The notes under the pieces were generated by a model. It was not told the DNA's origin, ran no database searches, and was given only the letters and a program-made list of their open reading frames with translations. 64,000 bases of DNA from Poteriospumella lacustris (Eukaryota > Sar > Chrysophyceae > Chromulinales > Dinobryaceae): NCBI GenBank assembly GCA_008000375.1, contig SMOI01000127.1, positions 26,055 through 90,054 on the forward strand, in the 5' to 3' direction. This document shows positions 13,008-24,600 of this stretch, piece by piece (the stretch's first letter is position 1; each line of letters opens with the position of its first letter). The position numbers and the translations under genes are program-made.

Positions 13008-13625
13008 ATGAGTCAGTTACCGTCGTATGTATCATCATCGTCAGCAGCATCCTCCTCAGCCGCGGCAAGGATGGATGAAGCATCGGAAAGTAAATATAAC
13101 AGTACCTTGGCGGATCATGATGTTGCCTTTTCGTGCAATATCTGCTTGGAAGGTGTCAAGGATCGTGATCCCGTTGTCACACAATGCGGTCACTTGTACT
13201 GTTGGCCGTGTTTATACCGTTGGTTGCATGCTCGTCATGGGGATGGGACATGCCCTGTTTGTAAAGCCAATGTGAGTCAAGAAAACGTGATTCCTATTTT
13301 CATTCGTGGATCAACGACCGATCCACGTCACAAACCCAACGCCGAGAATATTCCTAGCCGACCACAAGCACATCGCCCTGAACCAACACTAGACACGGCT
13401 CATGGTGGACAACAAGGTTTTGCGGGTGCCTTCAATCAACAATTTGGTGGAGCTTCCTTTGCCGCTGGATTCGGATTTTTTCCGTCGCTGTTCGGCTTGC
13501 AGTTTCAAAGTTTTGCACCGGGAGCATCACAAATCGATGAAGAAGAAGAACAGCATCGGAGGTATTTGTCACGGGTTCTTCTCTTATTGGGAATCAGTGT
13601 GATGATTTGCTTGCTCTTTTTCTAA
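13008..13625 (+). CDS. RNF5/RNF185-like membrane-anchored RING E3 ligase
   Basis: Single exon, 205 residues. After a Ser/Ala-rich leader there is a C3HC4 RING at residues 43-86 (CNICLEG, CGHLYCWPCLYRW, CPVCKANV), the arrangement typical of RNF5, RNF185 and plant RMA proteins. It continues into the conserved VIPIFIRG segment. A Gly/Phe/Gln-rich linker leads to an acidic patch (DEEEEQ) and a C-terminal hydrophobic anchor (VLLLLGISVMICLLFF, about 188-205), so it is a tail-anchored ER protein. Family members act in ER-associated degradation with UBE2-type E2s. ATG 13008 is chosen over the upstream in-frame ATG at 12933 because the RMA-like protein begins there. Confidence 0.88.
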   Translation: MSQLPSYVSSSSAASSSAAARMDEASESKYNSTLADHDVAFSCNICLEGVKDRDPVVTQCGHLYCWPCLYRWLHARHGDGTCPVCKANVSQENVIPIFIRGSTTDPRHKPNAENIPSRPQAHRPEPTLDTAHGGQQGFAGAFNQQFGGASFAAGFGFFPSLFGLQFQSFAPGASQIDEEEEQHRRYLSRVLLLLGISVMICLLFF

Positions 13626-14467
13626 CCCCTCGATGCCAGTGAATCCTCTGTCGTCTTGTACATACACTGTTCACCTCCTCCCGTGCCAACACCGCCAAGG
13701 AAAGCACGATCATTTGTCGTTATCTTTACTGGTGGGTTTTGGGTTGTTTGTTGATCGCAAGGTTGCGTCGTCCCTATCGATGCTGCATTGGTAGTTTTTT
13801 TTTCATGGCGTGCTGCCGACGCTTCACGTTGGTGGAGAGTATCTTCATCGTTCATTCGTCACTGATGGATATGCTGTTCACACGTTCGTTTCTGTATGCA
13901 CACACACACGTTCAGCCTCTCTGGTTTATATTTTGTTTTTGCGAGGGCTCAACCAGTCACAATACTTCATCTTCGTCCCTCTTCCTGGCGCCTCTGTCTT
14001 TCGGCTCGTCTCTCTTCGCGAGTTGTTGTACAAAACAAAACAAAAAAGTTCACCGGCCCCCCTCTGCTACCTCATCCATTAACCATTAGAAATCGCCGCT
14101 GTATAATAACGTAAGTCATCTATATCCACCGTACGCCACCACCTCCACCACCACCACCTCCACCACCGCAGACCTCCACCCACCGTACAGACAGAGAAGC
14201 GCTTTCGGGACTCCGATTGGATGGTTGACGACTTAGATAAAGTTATATTGTATGTATGTGTGTGCAGTTCTTATGTTAAAAGCAGAAACAAAACAAAAAT
14301 GAATTATCGCTACGACTATCGATACGCGTGACGGCGCACTCGACCACCAGGGTCAAGACCCAAAACGAAACGGACACACAGCCGTCATCGTACGGTGCAC
14401 GGTGTGTGTCACGCGACGTATATGTATGCATCGGTGGCTGCTTCGGCTGGCTGGAGGGTAAGAGTAT
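13626..14467. other. Convergent intergenic region with CCACCN repeat
   Basis: About 0.84 kb between the RNF5-like and RWD-RING stops. It contains a pyrimidine-rich stretch and a CCACCT/CCACCA repeat at about 14136-14168. No gene recognised; 3' UTRs of both neighbours presumably lie here. Confidence 0.5.
14136..14168. repeat. CCACCT/CCACCA simple repeat
   Basis: Imperfect hexamer/trinucleotide tract of CCA and CCT units in noncoding DNA between two convergent genes. Confidence 0.7.
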
Positions 14468-15965
14468 TTACATACCCATCATATCGGATACCTGAGAAAT
14501 GGCAACACAAAAGACATAAACAAAGCGTTAGCGACAGCCGCCCCACAGCAACCACACACAGCAGACGACTTACATCACTGATTTCGCGCTTGCGTGCTTC
14601 CTTGTTCTGCCAGGCTTTCTCCAATTGCTTGTAATCTTCGGGCCAATCTGGATGCCAAATACGACGGGTACATGCCGGACATTGACGCACAAACGGTGGT
14701 GTCGTCAACCAATCGTTCAGACAGTTCCAATGCAACCAGTGTCCACAGAAGGCACGCAACGGTCTTCGTTCACTACGTCCATTCTTTAACGCTTCGTTCT
14801 CAGGATCGGCAGGTAACACCGGCTTTTGACAGGCTTGGCAAGGTTCAGCCGGCATTTTCACGGCAAAATCTTCCACCAGATATTTCGCCGCGGCGAACAA
14901 CGACGGCTGCGCGGTTTCAGACACTTTGCACTTCAACAATTCTTTCATTTCGTTTTGTTCTTCTTCCAACAAACGACGTGCTTCTTCTTGATCGGCTTCA
15001 GATTCTGCCCGGGCCAAACGACGAAGATCTTTACGTGCTTCACGACGTTCTGCGTTGACTTCTTTGAAATATTTCTTCGAGTCCGACGCCTGTGTCGCCG
15101 CTCGGAGATCCGACATTTGCTTCAACACGTTCACGTCATGCTTCATACTCTTCAAGCTGCTCACCGTGATTTTCGCTTGACGATCACTGGATTGGGAACC
15201 TTTCGCTGGTGGCAAATTCGCTGGATTCGTCACCGATGCGGCTTGTTCTGGGGAGAAACCCGCTTCACATCGACGAACGATTTCTTCGGCTTGCGACTTG
15301 AACATGTTCTGAATGTCGTACGGATAACTAGACGCGACGAATTCAATCTGAACACCTTCTTCCGGATACGAATAAGGAACCTTCAAACGCATGTTCTGTC
15401 GGTAATTGCCGGCGCCCACACGAATGGAGATCAAACCTTCCTTCTCATCGACACCAATTTGCCCTTTGCCTTCGACCAAACCCGCCACTTGCTTCATTTC
15501 TTTCCAGCAGGGAATGAACAAGTTGCTTTGGATAAATTTGTACAATTGATCATAGATGATGGTGAATTGAGCCTTGCCACGATGCTCCGCCGCTTTGTCC
15601 ATGCATTCCTTCTCCTTGTTACGCAACAACGGCATGGGCAAGGTAGGACTCGAAATCTCAACGATGGGCGGGATATTCGGATATTCATCGACAAATTGCA
15701 CACGCAACTGCACTCTGGCATAAGCCGTACGAATAATCACGACCGTAATGAAGTCACGATTGTCGGCAATGACGGCAGCAGGAGCAATGCAGGTGCGAAC
15801 AAAGGTCAAGTCCTCGTCGATGGCCAAGCTACGAGGATCAGTCGGGCGCACCTCAGCAGGGGTAGCTTCCAACGTCGTTGACTCCACAGCTTGCGCAAGT
15901 TCAGTCACCTCGGCAGGTGCCTCAGCAACAGGAGCTGCCGCCGCTTCTTCAGCAAACGACGACAT
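14468..15965 (-). CDS. RWD domain plus C-terminal RING-H2 protein (putative E3 ligase)
   Basis: Two exons, 15965-14574 and 14491-14468, giving 471 residues; the last exon adds only VSDMMGM. After an acidic Ala/Glu leader (1-50) there is an RWD-like domain at about 52-175, with YPNIPPIVEISSP matching the family's YP-x-x-x-P pattern. A second alpha/beta segment (GLISIRVGAGNY, VPYSYPEEGVQIEF, about 190-240) reads like another, degenerate RWD. A charged helical region rich in Glu, Arg and Lys follows. At about 375-445 there is a RING-like set: CQAC, then FCGHWLHWNCL, then CPAC. RWD plus RING is the RNF25/RNF14-type combination and suggests E2 recruitment. The long insert between the first two cysteine pairs and the W-rich tail are unusual. 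Substrates are unknown. Confidence 0.75.
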
Positions 15966-16235
15966 TTTTCTCTTTCTCGCCTACAATCGATTCCAACGAT
16001 GGGCCACAACAACTACAGACTGCTATACTCAAGCCTGTAGCGAAAGAGAAAATATCTGCTGAACGTTCAACTCGAGTCGCAACAAACTCGTCTTCTTCTT
16101 TTACGAATACGTCGTCCACTGTCGCCGCAGGTGGCAAGGAATGGATGGACAGAGCGTGGCGGACGGACGACCGACGGTGTGTGCGATCTCTCTCACAGAC
16201 ACCATAGTGACACTAAATCTGTAACCGACGATCGA

Positions 16236-16269
<34 letters not shown>

Positions 16270-16621
16270 AACTGCTGCTGAGATGGTCTCTAAGCAAGCG
16301 ACACCGCTTGAATAAACGACATGTATGTAGCACGTGTTCGATTAAAATAGAAAACACACATCTTCGTGCATTGTACCGGTTATGGAGGTTGTGTAAGGTG
16401 ATCTCATTTTTCTAAGGTGATTTCGCGTTATTAAACTCGCTTGCTGAACCTGTGACCCCTTCCCGCACTCCAACGCGTACTGACACCGATGACGAACGGC
16501 TTGGAAGGACGGTTGTAAACTCTTGTTAGTTTTCGATGTTATACTTATAAGTCAAAGTAAAGGAATGTTAGAAGTGTAGCGGATCCTATTTTATGTACAA
16601 GTGCTGCATCCAGCCCGTCGC
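15966..16621. promoter_or_regulatory. Intergenic region, promoter of the RWD-RING gene
   Basis: About 0.66 kb upstream of the RWD-RING start (15965) and downstream of the RhoGAP-like stop (16622), both on the minus strand. It holds a (GCT)10 tract at 16238-16267. No coding signal recognised. Confidence 0.4.
16238..16267. repeat. (GCT)10 trinucleotide repeat
   Basis: Ten uninterrupted GCT units followed by GCAACTGCTGCTG. It lies outside coding sequence, a few hundred bases upstream of the RWD-RING start. Confidence 0.9.
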
Positions 16622-19600
16622 TCAGACGTACAGCTTCCACAGCTCATCCTCTTTCACGGCGGTAGGAACACCTCCAATCTTACTCTTTGGCTCAGCATAC
16701 CCGCGAAGCGAACTGCTGTATGATGCTGTTGTTGAAGGTACCGTCGATAACAGGGGTCCATTCCCTCGTGTCGACGTGGTGGGTATGTCGATGTTCTCGA
16801 ATTGCGACCGCAGGTGGCTGTAGAAGCGCATGCCGGACATTGACTCTCCTAAATCAGCACGGGAATTCGCCAATTGCTTCTCAGCCAAGTAATTTCGAAT
16901 GGCAACCATGGGGTCATCCCTGGCAGCAGATGACCGCATGGAACCGACGGCGGCCGGTCTCGACAGGGCACCGCCCGCTGCGGATGGCGGACCTTGTAGC
17001 GCCGAGGCTGATAAATGGGACGAATCGATGTCTCTGCTTGGCATGGGGCTATCCAACACACTGCTGGGCAACAACGGATTGATCTTGACGGTCGAGGTCG
17101 GTGGAAGCGTCGTCGTTTGCTGCGACGTCGTTGTCGGTTTGGCGAGGTGCGTCGTGCCGGCAGGTGGAGGGGGTAAGATCTCGGCGGCAGTTGGCAGCAT
17201 ATGCGCTGCGGTAATGGCAGCACTTCGGGTTGGTTGGTGATGATAATACGGGTGATACGCGTTGGTCGCAGAAGAAGAAGAAGCTGCTGCTGCTCCTGAG
17301 CGCTCCGTGGGCGATCGAGATCGACGGGCGAACAGGTCGCCGTCGCGTTGATGATGATAACCCGCACGATAATGCTTCGACATGCTCGCGAGTAACCGCT
17401 CACTGTACGTCATATTCTCCGTTTGATCATCGAATTTCACCCGCAAATACTTCGGCGGCGATGCTGCACCACCAGCGGGAGCAGCACTTCTGCTGCTGGC
17501 GGTGGTGGTGGTGGTGTCACGCGTAGGACTGGGCGACACGTTCTGCGGTTTCTTACTCAGCGGCGAGGCGTGCCGTGTATCCGTCCGAATGATCCCGACG
17601 GTATCTCTGGAATACACGGGGTGGTAGCGTCCAGGGAGATGGTTCATGTACCTATAAATACACACAAGAACAGAAGCAGAAGCAGTGTCAGCACAGCGGT
17701 GAGAGACGCAGCCGGCCACGAGGCAGCAGCACCACTGTCATCACTTACTCTTCCACTTCGTGGTCCGCCAAGGCGCGCATCGTACGATATTCTTTGTCTT
17801 CATCCGCAGCAGCAGCAGCAGTGGTGGTGGTGGTGATGCCACCGTGGCCATCCGAATGCGCTGGTGCGGCGGGGCCCAGGGCCTGTTTCCCCGCGGCCAC
17901 CAAGATGCCTTCGAAGTATTTCCCGTGTTGCTTCTCTTTCTCCTCGTCGGTGATGGTCAGCGGTGGTTTGGTTGCTGCGTCTTGTTTGCCTTCTTCCACA
18001 GGTTCCTCCGCCTCCACGTTCGACCGCTGTTGCCATTTCAGTTCCCATTCGGCGACTTTGCTCTTCCACTGGAGATTCTCGCTGATGAGCCCATGGTACT
18101 TCATCGTCAACGTGTCGATTTCATCTTGCAACCGCGTGTTCTGCCCCTTGATGGCCTCCAAATTCTCGTCCAAACTCGTGATCACTTGTTGTTGCGAGAG
18201 CACGACACTCAAACTGTCGCGTTGCGCCCGATCTTTCGACATTTTCACCGCGCGGTTCATCGTTTCGGCGGAGGATTCTAAGCCCGCGATACGGGCATTT
18301 TTCGATTGCACATCCATTTTCAACGCTTGCAGTTCTTCCCGCAATTGTCGATTGTCTGTTTCGAGGGTAGAGACATGGATTTGCTTGTGCAACAGTTCCG
18401 CTTGCCACCGCTGTTCAATCGCCGTCAGCCACGTTTCCTGTTGAGCGATTTTCTCGTGATACACGACACATTTCGCTTCCAACGCCTTGATTTGATCTTG
18501 ATACTCACGTTCGGCCACTTCGAACAGGGCCTTGACCCCCGTGTATTCGTGGGACAAGGCCACCGGATATCCTCCGTCGCCACCGTCTGTCGCATGATGC
18601 TGCTGCTGCATGCGATGGGTACGATCCATCGATTGCGCAATTTTCTGGGCGAAATAATTGACGATGTCGACCTCTTCGTCGGTGGCGGCGGCGGCATCGG
18701 CGGTTGTGGGTTTCTGGGTTTGGTGGCGGTGGGGAAACTGCTCGACGGCATCGGCACCGTGCAACAGACTCGACGACGATGGACGACGACTGCTTGGGGC
18801 ACTGGAGTCGGTACTGCTGGTGCCACTTCCACTTCGTTGAGAGTACCGACGTGACGATCGCGACGTCGGCTGTGGGTCGAGACTCCCCGTGGTGGCACTG
18901 CTGCTGTTGCCACTGCTGTGCTTGCCCGAACCGACAGCACCACCGCCGACTGGCGGCTGGAACTCCTTCGTGGACATCAAAACGTGTCCATCGTCGTCGT
19001 CTTCGTCGTCCCGATGGGTGGGTCGTGTGAGCGTTGGCGACGCGTATTCCTCCAAATAACTGGCATCGTCGTTGTCGTTGTCGTTGTCGTCGCGGCGATA
19101 GTCGTTGAGCTTCGGTGAGAATGGCGAATCGGCTTGCGAGGCCGCGGTCGGGGAGGAGCCCACGTGAATCTTCTTGATTTGCCGCTGCCGACGAAGCGAT
19201 CCGCCGGAGGAAGGAGGAGAGACGAGGGTGCTGTAGTTGACACCGCCGCGTTCTTCGTCGTTGTCACTGCTGTCCGCACCCGCGGCACCGCCACCGGCGC
19301 CTTCTCGCCCCGACGTCGTCTGCACCCGCAGCGGCGATTTCTTACGTTCTTTTCGATCGTGGCCCGCGGGATGATGCGAATCTCCTCGCGGACTGTCTCG
19401 TCCTTCGACGTCCGCAATGCCCGCTTTCGCACCACGTTTTGCCCTCGCCGGCGTTGTCGCAGTAACAGCAGCAGAGGCAGCGGCAGCGGCAGTAGTAGGA
19501 GGTGCCGTCTGTGGGCGCAGTGTATTGCCACTGTCTCCACTGGAGTGACTGTCGCGGTCCAAGTCACGCGAGGTGGTCGGACGTTGCGCGGTTTTCCATC

Positions 19601-21163
19601 CACTGCCATGGCTGTCTTGCGACGTGGACTGCGCCGACGGCGCCGTGGCAGGACGAGGAAGATTCCGTGATCCATTCGAGGACGACGAGGAATACCCATC
19701 GAAGGGCACACGGAGTTGTCGCGAATCGGCGGACAAATTGAGCGACAGGTTGTGGTCACCGGCGTCCGCCATCGAGCGCCCCGCGTACGGGTGAATGGCA
19801 CTGATCTCTCCCGGGAACGCAGAATGCATGTGTCGCATGGGCGTTTCTTCATGCGACGGGCGGATTTCAGGCGATTCTTCGTGTTGTTGCTGTTGTTGTG
19901 GGTGTGTTCTCACGGGGCCAGCAGTAGGAGCCGTCGGAGCAATCGGAGCGGTGGGAGCCGGACGAAACATGTCCTCGAGTGTCTGCATGTGCTGTTCCAG
20001 AAGCTCCTTCGCACCCAGGTACTTCACCTTGATGTCCGGACCCAGCGCATTTCCATCGTTGTCCAAGGCACATTCCAAGGCAGGTTCCAACGCCGCAAAG
20101 AGGACGACCGCCAGCTTGTTCTTGAATCCAATCTATGGCGCATTAGGTGGCGCATATTTCGTTCACATTACACTGCATTAGACGCAGCACAGCAAAGCAC
20201 AATCGAGACGGATGGGTGGCTTACATTCGTCACTTCACCGTATGTTGTCAAGATCTCCATCAGTTCGTCTTCTGTGGGTCGATTCTCGGGGTCCGAGAAG
20301 ATCAGTTTCACACTTCGATCTTGAATACTGGCGACGGTTGGTGCAGCCGCAGCAGTAGCACCCGCAGCCGAAGCGGTGGAAGAAGTCACACTGCTACTGC
20401 CAGCCGTCGTGGCTTTGCCTTTTCCCACACTTTGTGCAGAGGAGGAGGACATGGGGCGATCACTTCCCTGCGACGCGGCGGGTTGTGGATCCACACGGAA
20501 GCAACGAAGGATACCGGAAAACGTGGCCATCCGCAATTGCATTTCCGGGGTTTGGAAGATGTCATCATCATCGAAAGAAATCATTCCTTCATCTGGAGGT
20601 CGAAGCAATACCGTACCACAGGTTTTACAGACCTGTTCGAGACGAACGCCACATTGTTTTTCATAAATCAGTCGCCACAACGTGTTCATGATGAATTCCA
20701 ACAACCCCAGATGCTGCTTTCGAGGCTGACGCAACAACGGTTCATAATCGACATTAGAAGATGTGAATTCGTCGTACAAATCGGATGGAATCAGTGCGTC
20801 ATGACGTGATAAGACTTTGAGGATCGCATAGCCCAACGAATGAAGCGATTTCATGCGTTGAAAGTCCAAGGGGGATATGGTGTCATCTTCGATCAGCTTA
20901 ATCAATTGATCTACTTCTGTATTGAGACCGGAAGTTTGGAATATTAGTTTTCCATGCGCGGGTGTCAAGTTGTCTTCAAGGTATTTGAAGGCTTTCTTGA
21001 GACCACGTGCACACGCGTTGTGCATTTCCAAATCCATATGCTCAAGAGGTGGCATTGAAGTATCCAATTTGCTTGTGTTGACCGACGAAGATGGTGCCGC
21101 ATCACCGGCCTTGGACTTTCCGGAATCAGACTTCCTTTTCAGAAATGCAGTGATGGCTTTCAT
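16622..21163 (-). CDS. RhoGAP-like coiled-coil protein with glutamine at the arginine-finger position
   Basis: Three exons: 21163-20225, 20132-17749 and 17651-16622 (introns 92 and 97 bp), 1,450 residues. Residues about 45-215 fit a RhoGAP fold by motif order: LIFQTSG at 73-79 (family G-I-F-R-x-S-G), then VLSRHDALIPSDLYDEF (family FLRxLPxPLIPxxLYxxF), then LEQVCKTCGTVLLRPP (family LAxVFGPxLLRP). The arginine finger is Gln76 and the family's Asn in the last motif is also changed, so GTPase activation is doubtful. Exon 2 continues with a conserved-looking IGFKNKLAVVLFAALEPALE. A long Ser/Asp/Pro-rich disordered region is followed by a strong coiled coil from about residue 840 to 1050. Exon 3 is again Ser/Pro/Thr-rich and ends DELWKLYV. 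A scaffold role is inferred. Domain identity rests on motifs read by eye. Confidence 0.65.
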
Positions 21164-21662
21164 TTTACTTTGGCCGTATCAATTGAGCACAACAGTTCAC
21201 TCTTTCTTTTCCTTGATTGATACTCACAGATAAATTTCCCGATAGCTTATAATCTCCAAGTACAACTTGAACACCGATATTCTTCTGACTATTTGACGTT
21301 CTTTGCCTCAGTCATCATGTTTGGTTGGCAGATGACAACCCATCCAAAGCAAGACCACCCTCCAACAAGACAAGGCTCAATCAAAAGGAACCGTTGGAAA
21401 CACCAACAGCGACACGAGGATGACGACGACGGGTCATCATCATCATTCATCATCCTGCTGAAGAGCAAAATCCGTAACGCCTCGCTGCAGCTTCCTCCCA
21501 GCAGCAGCATCGATCGACTTGTTTGCCATTTGTGGTCGCTTCTCGCTTGGTATTTTATGCATACACAGTGCTGGGAATCGGAAGTGGGGAGTCGTCATCG
21601 TCAGAAAGAAGTCAAACGCTGCACACAAAATCGATTCGCCCGAGGAATTCGAAACAATCGAG
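21164..21662. promoter_or_regulatory. Divergent intergenic region (RhoGAP-like / ankyrin-like)
   Basis: Half a kilobase between opposite starts, presumably both promoters and 5' UTRs. The reading frame of the downstream gene stays open back to 21519, but those 48 residues look like translated UTR. Confidence 0.4.
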
Positions 21663-24600
21663 ATGTCGTTTATCGATACGGTCATTGGCCTCCTTCAAGC
21701 GAATGATGAGAATCTTCATCCGATTCAAGCGTCTTTAGCTGGACACGAAGCGTGGGTGGTAGAGACGAGAGGCAGTGTGTTGCTTTGGTGGTGCTGTGTA
21801 CTCAATCGATCGAAGACGTTGTCGATGCTTCTACAGCAATGGAGCACCGCGCTCGATGTCAATCAACAATTCTCCTTCAACGGAGAATCGGGCTGGACAC
21901 CACTAGCACTGGCCATTGTGTCCAATGCCTCGGCTGTCGTGTCCGTCCTTCTGGAACACAATGTGGACTGGTCTGCAACAACCGTCCGCCCAGAGCTCTT
22001 ACGCCTCTTCCCTGAGGCGACAAGCGCAAATACAGACTACAATCAACCCCCACCCACCAGGAAGAAGTCAAAGAAACAGCGTGTAGCATCGTCCAATCAG
22101 CTCGCGGAAAGTAGCTTCCCTGTATCCTGGTTGCCCATTTTCTGTGGACACGACGAGATCTATCAAGTTCTGATTGCACGCCATGAGGTCACTGCCGCTA
22201 CCATCGTATGGCCGACCCTGTTGGACTTGCTGTCTCAGCATCCCACATTGGCCACTCGTTTCAATACCTACATTGCGTCCTATTTGTTGACATGGCAGTC
22301 CCAATACGAAACCCCGTCGAGTATTGCCCAATGCTATGCACCAGCGACCATGACGCGATGGCTTCTCTTCGCCATTGAACAACGCCACAGTTCCTTGATT
22401 CGTGTTTTGTCTCAACGTCTGCAGACCCTCCATTGTCCACCGTTCGTCTGGTCGATCGCTACCCTGAAAACTATTCTCCCAGCCATTGTCACCGTGGATA
22501 CGTATCCCTGGCTGATGCAATGGTTTCCCATCGACTGGTCGCGTATATCCATCGCATCGCGTGTGCAATGGTTACAATCGACCATCTTTGCTGCGCCCAA
22601 GGTCTATCCATCGACGGCTTCGGATGTATTTGATGATTTACAATCGCCCTGGGCTCCTCGAGCACCGTTTTTAATCGCGATGATACACGACATGTTCCAT
22701 GCCGATGGCCATCTGGGGGTCGTCTTTCATCGCGAGAAGGTCGCGAAGAACACGCAAACGTTTTACGATGCGTTGCATTCGACGTTGTCGTTGTTTGATC
22801 TGTGGTGCATACGACGCGACGTGGATTTGGTGGCGGAATGTGTCGTCGCATGGTTGGATACGTATCCAGTCGCTGCGTCGTCACCCGCGACGGCCGAAGC
22901 CATCGCCGCCGAAGCCGAAGCCGAAGCCGAAGCAGCAGCGACTGAGGCTGCGGCTGCAGAGGCGGCGAATGCCTCATTGTCTCCGTTGGAGCGTATGCTG
23001 CGTTCCCGTCCACCTCCGCCACCTGCACAGCCAACACCCGCACCCGCGTCAACGCCGCTACCGTCAACAATGCCGTCGGACACACCTCCGATGTTTCCTT
23101 CGCAACCCGTCACCAATCCGCTCTACAACCCCATGGCGATCTTTGAATTCACAACACCGCCTCAGCCACCGCCTCCATCGACGGCGTTGGACTGTGTCCG
23201 GTCTCTTGCGAAGGATGCGATGTTGTGGTTCTATTTGGCGTGCTACAACCCCGTGACCATCCTCCTCTGGCAACAACGACTGCTGCGGCTGACGGGAGAA
23301 GCAGCAGATACCGCCGTAGCCTCACCAGAGGCGTGGCGGGCGTTGATTCATCAGTCGTGGACTGCCCTCGTCAAGGCGAACTCCATCGACGAGCTCACTG
23401 CCGCTGATGAACGAGAGTACCAAGCTCAACAACAGCAAGCGGCTGAGGCCGCCGCCGCTGCTGCCGCTGCTGCCGCTGAGGCTGCCACCGCAGCTGCGAC
23501 TGCGACACCTGCAGCGACCCCTGTGGCACCGTATCCGTCGCCGATGGTGCCACCTACCGCGGCGGGTGGAAACACCTACGCTATTGCCCCCTTCACCGCG
23601 TTGAACCCTGCCGCACCAGCGGTAACCGCTGCCATTCCACCGCGAATGTCCTTTGGCGTGCCACCGGGGCGAATGTCCTTTGGCGTGCCACCGGGTGTGC
23701 CCCTTGGCATGTCACCGGGTATGCCACCCGCCGCTTTCGCGTCCACCGACCAGTTAGCGGTGCTGACGATGACGCCCGCGACCGCGACGCCGGCGTCAGC
23801 CATGCCCGTCGCAACGTCGGCACCGTTTCCCATGTCCATGGTCATCAGCACACCTCTGGCTGCCTTCAACCCCGCCACGGTGACAAATGCGGCTTTCGGC
23901 GGTCAGTTGGCGTCGTTGATGCCGGCGTTCCCTCACTTGGCGTCCCCGTTTAATACGACCGCCCTTCGTCCCCGTCTGCGCGGAGTTCCCACCGTGTTGC
24001 CGACGCATCTCGCCAGAGCACTGGGGTTGGCCCTGCGCTGGTGCTTCGTGAGTGGTCATCTGCCGTCCCGTTGGCCCGTACTGCGCTATCTGTGGGCTGA
24101 ATGGTATCTGCCGTTGTTGGTCTATCGATTGACCGTTCTTGCCACCCAACCAGAAGCCCCATCGACCTTGCTGTACCAACAAATGCAGGCGGTTCAACAG
24201 CTGACGTCGTCGTTGCTGCGCATCGTCAGCGTGACACAACATGTTGCGCCGACCGCTACCGCGACCACGATCGCGACGCGGCCTCTTCCGCCTTCCGTGG
24301 ACGAAGGTGATGAGGAGACGCCGATTGCCGATGCGACGGAGCTGTGGCTTCGCTTGGAAGCGCAGTGGCAAGCGACGGTGCCGTCGCCCTGGCGAGAGGC
24401 GACCGATATGACCGCTCCCACGATCGACTCGGCGACGCCCGTCCAGCTCTTTCGGGCGCACGTCATGACGGAGGCGATGTGGTTGTACGCGAGTCTCAAC
24501 GACAGCGACTCTCGTTGGTCGACCGTGGGGACGACGGCCACGACGACGGCCATGACAGCGGCTGAAGCGGCGGCGGCCCCTGTGGCTGCTGTGGCTGCTG

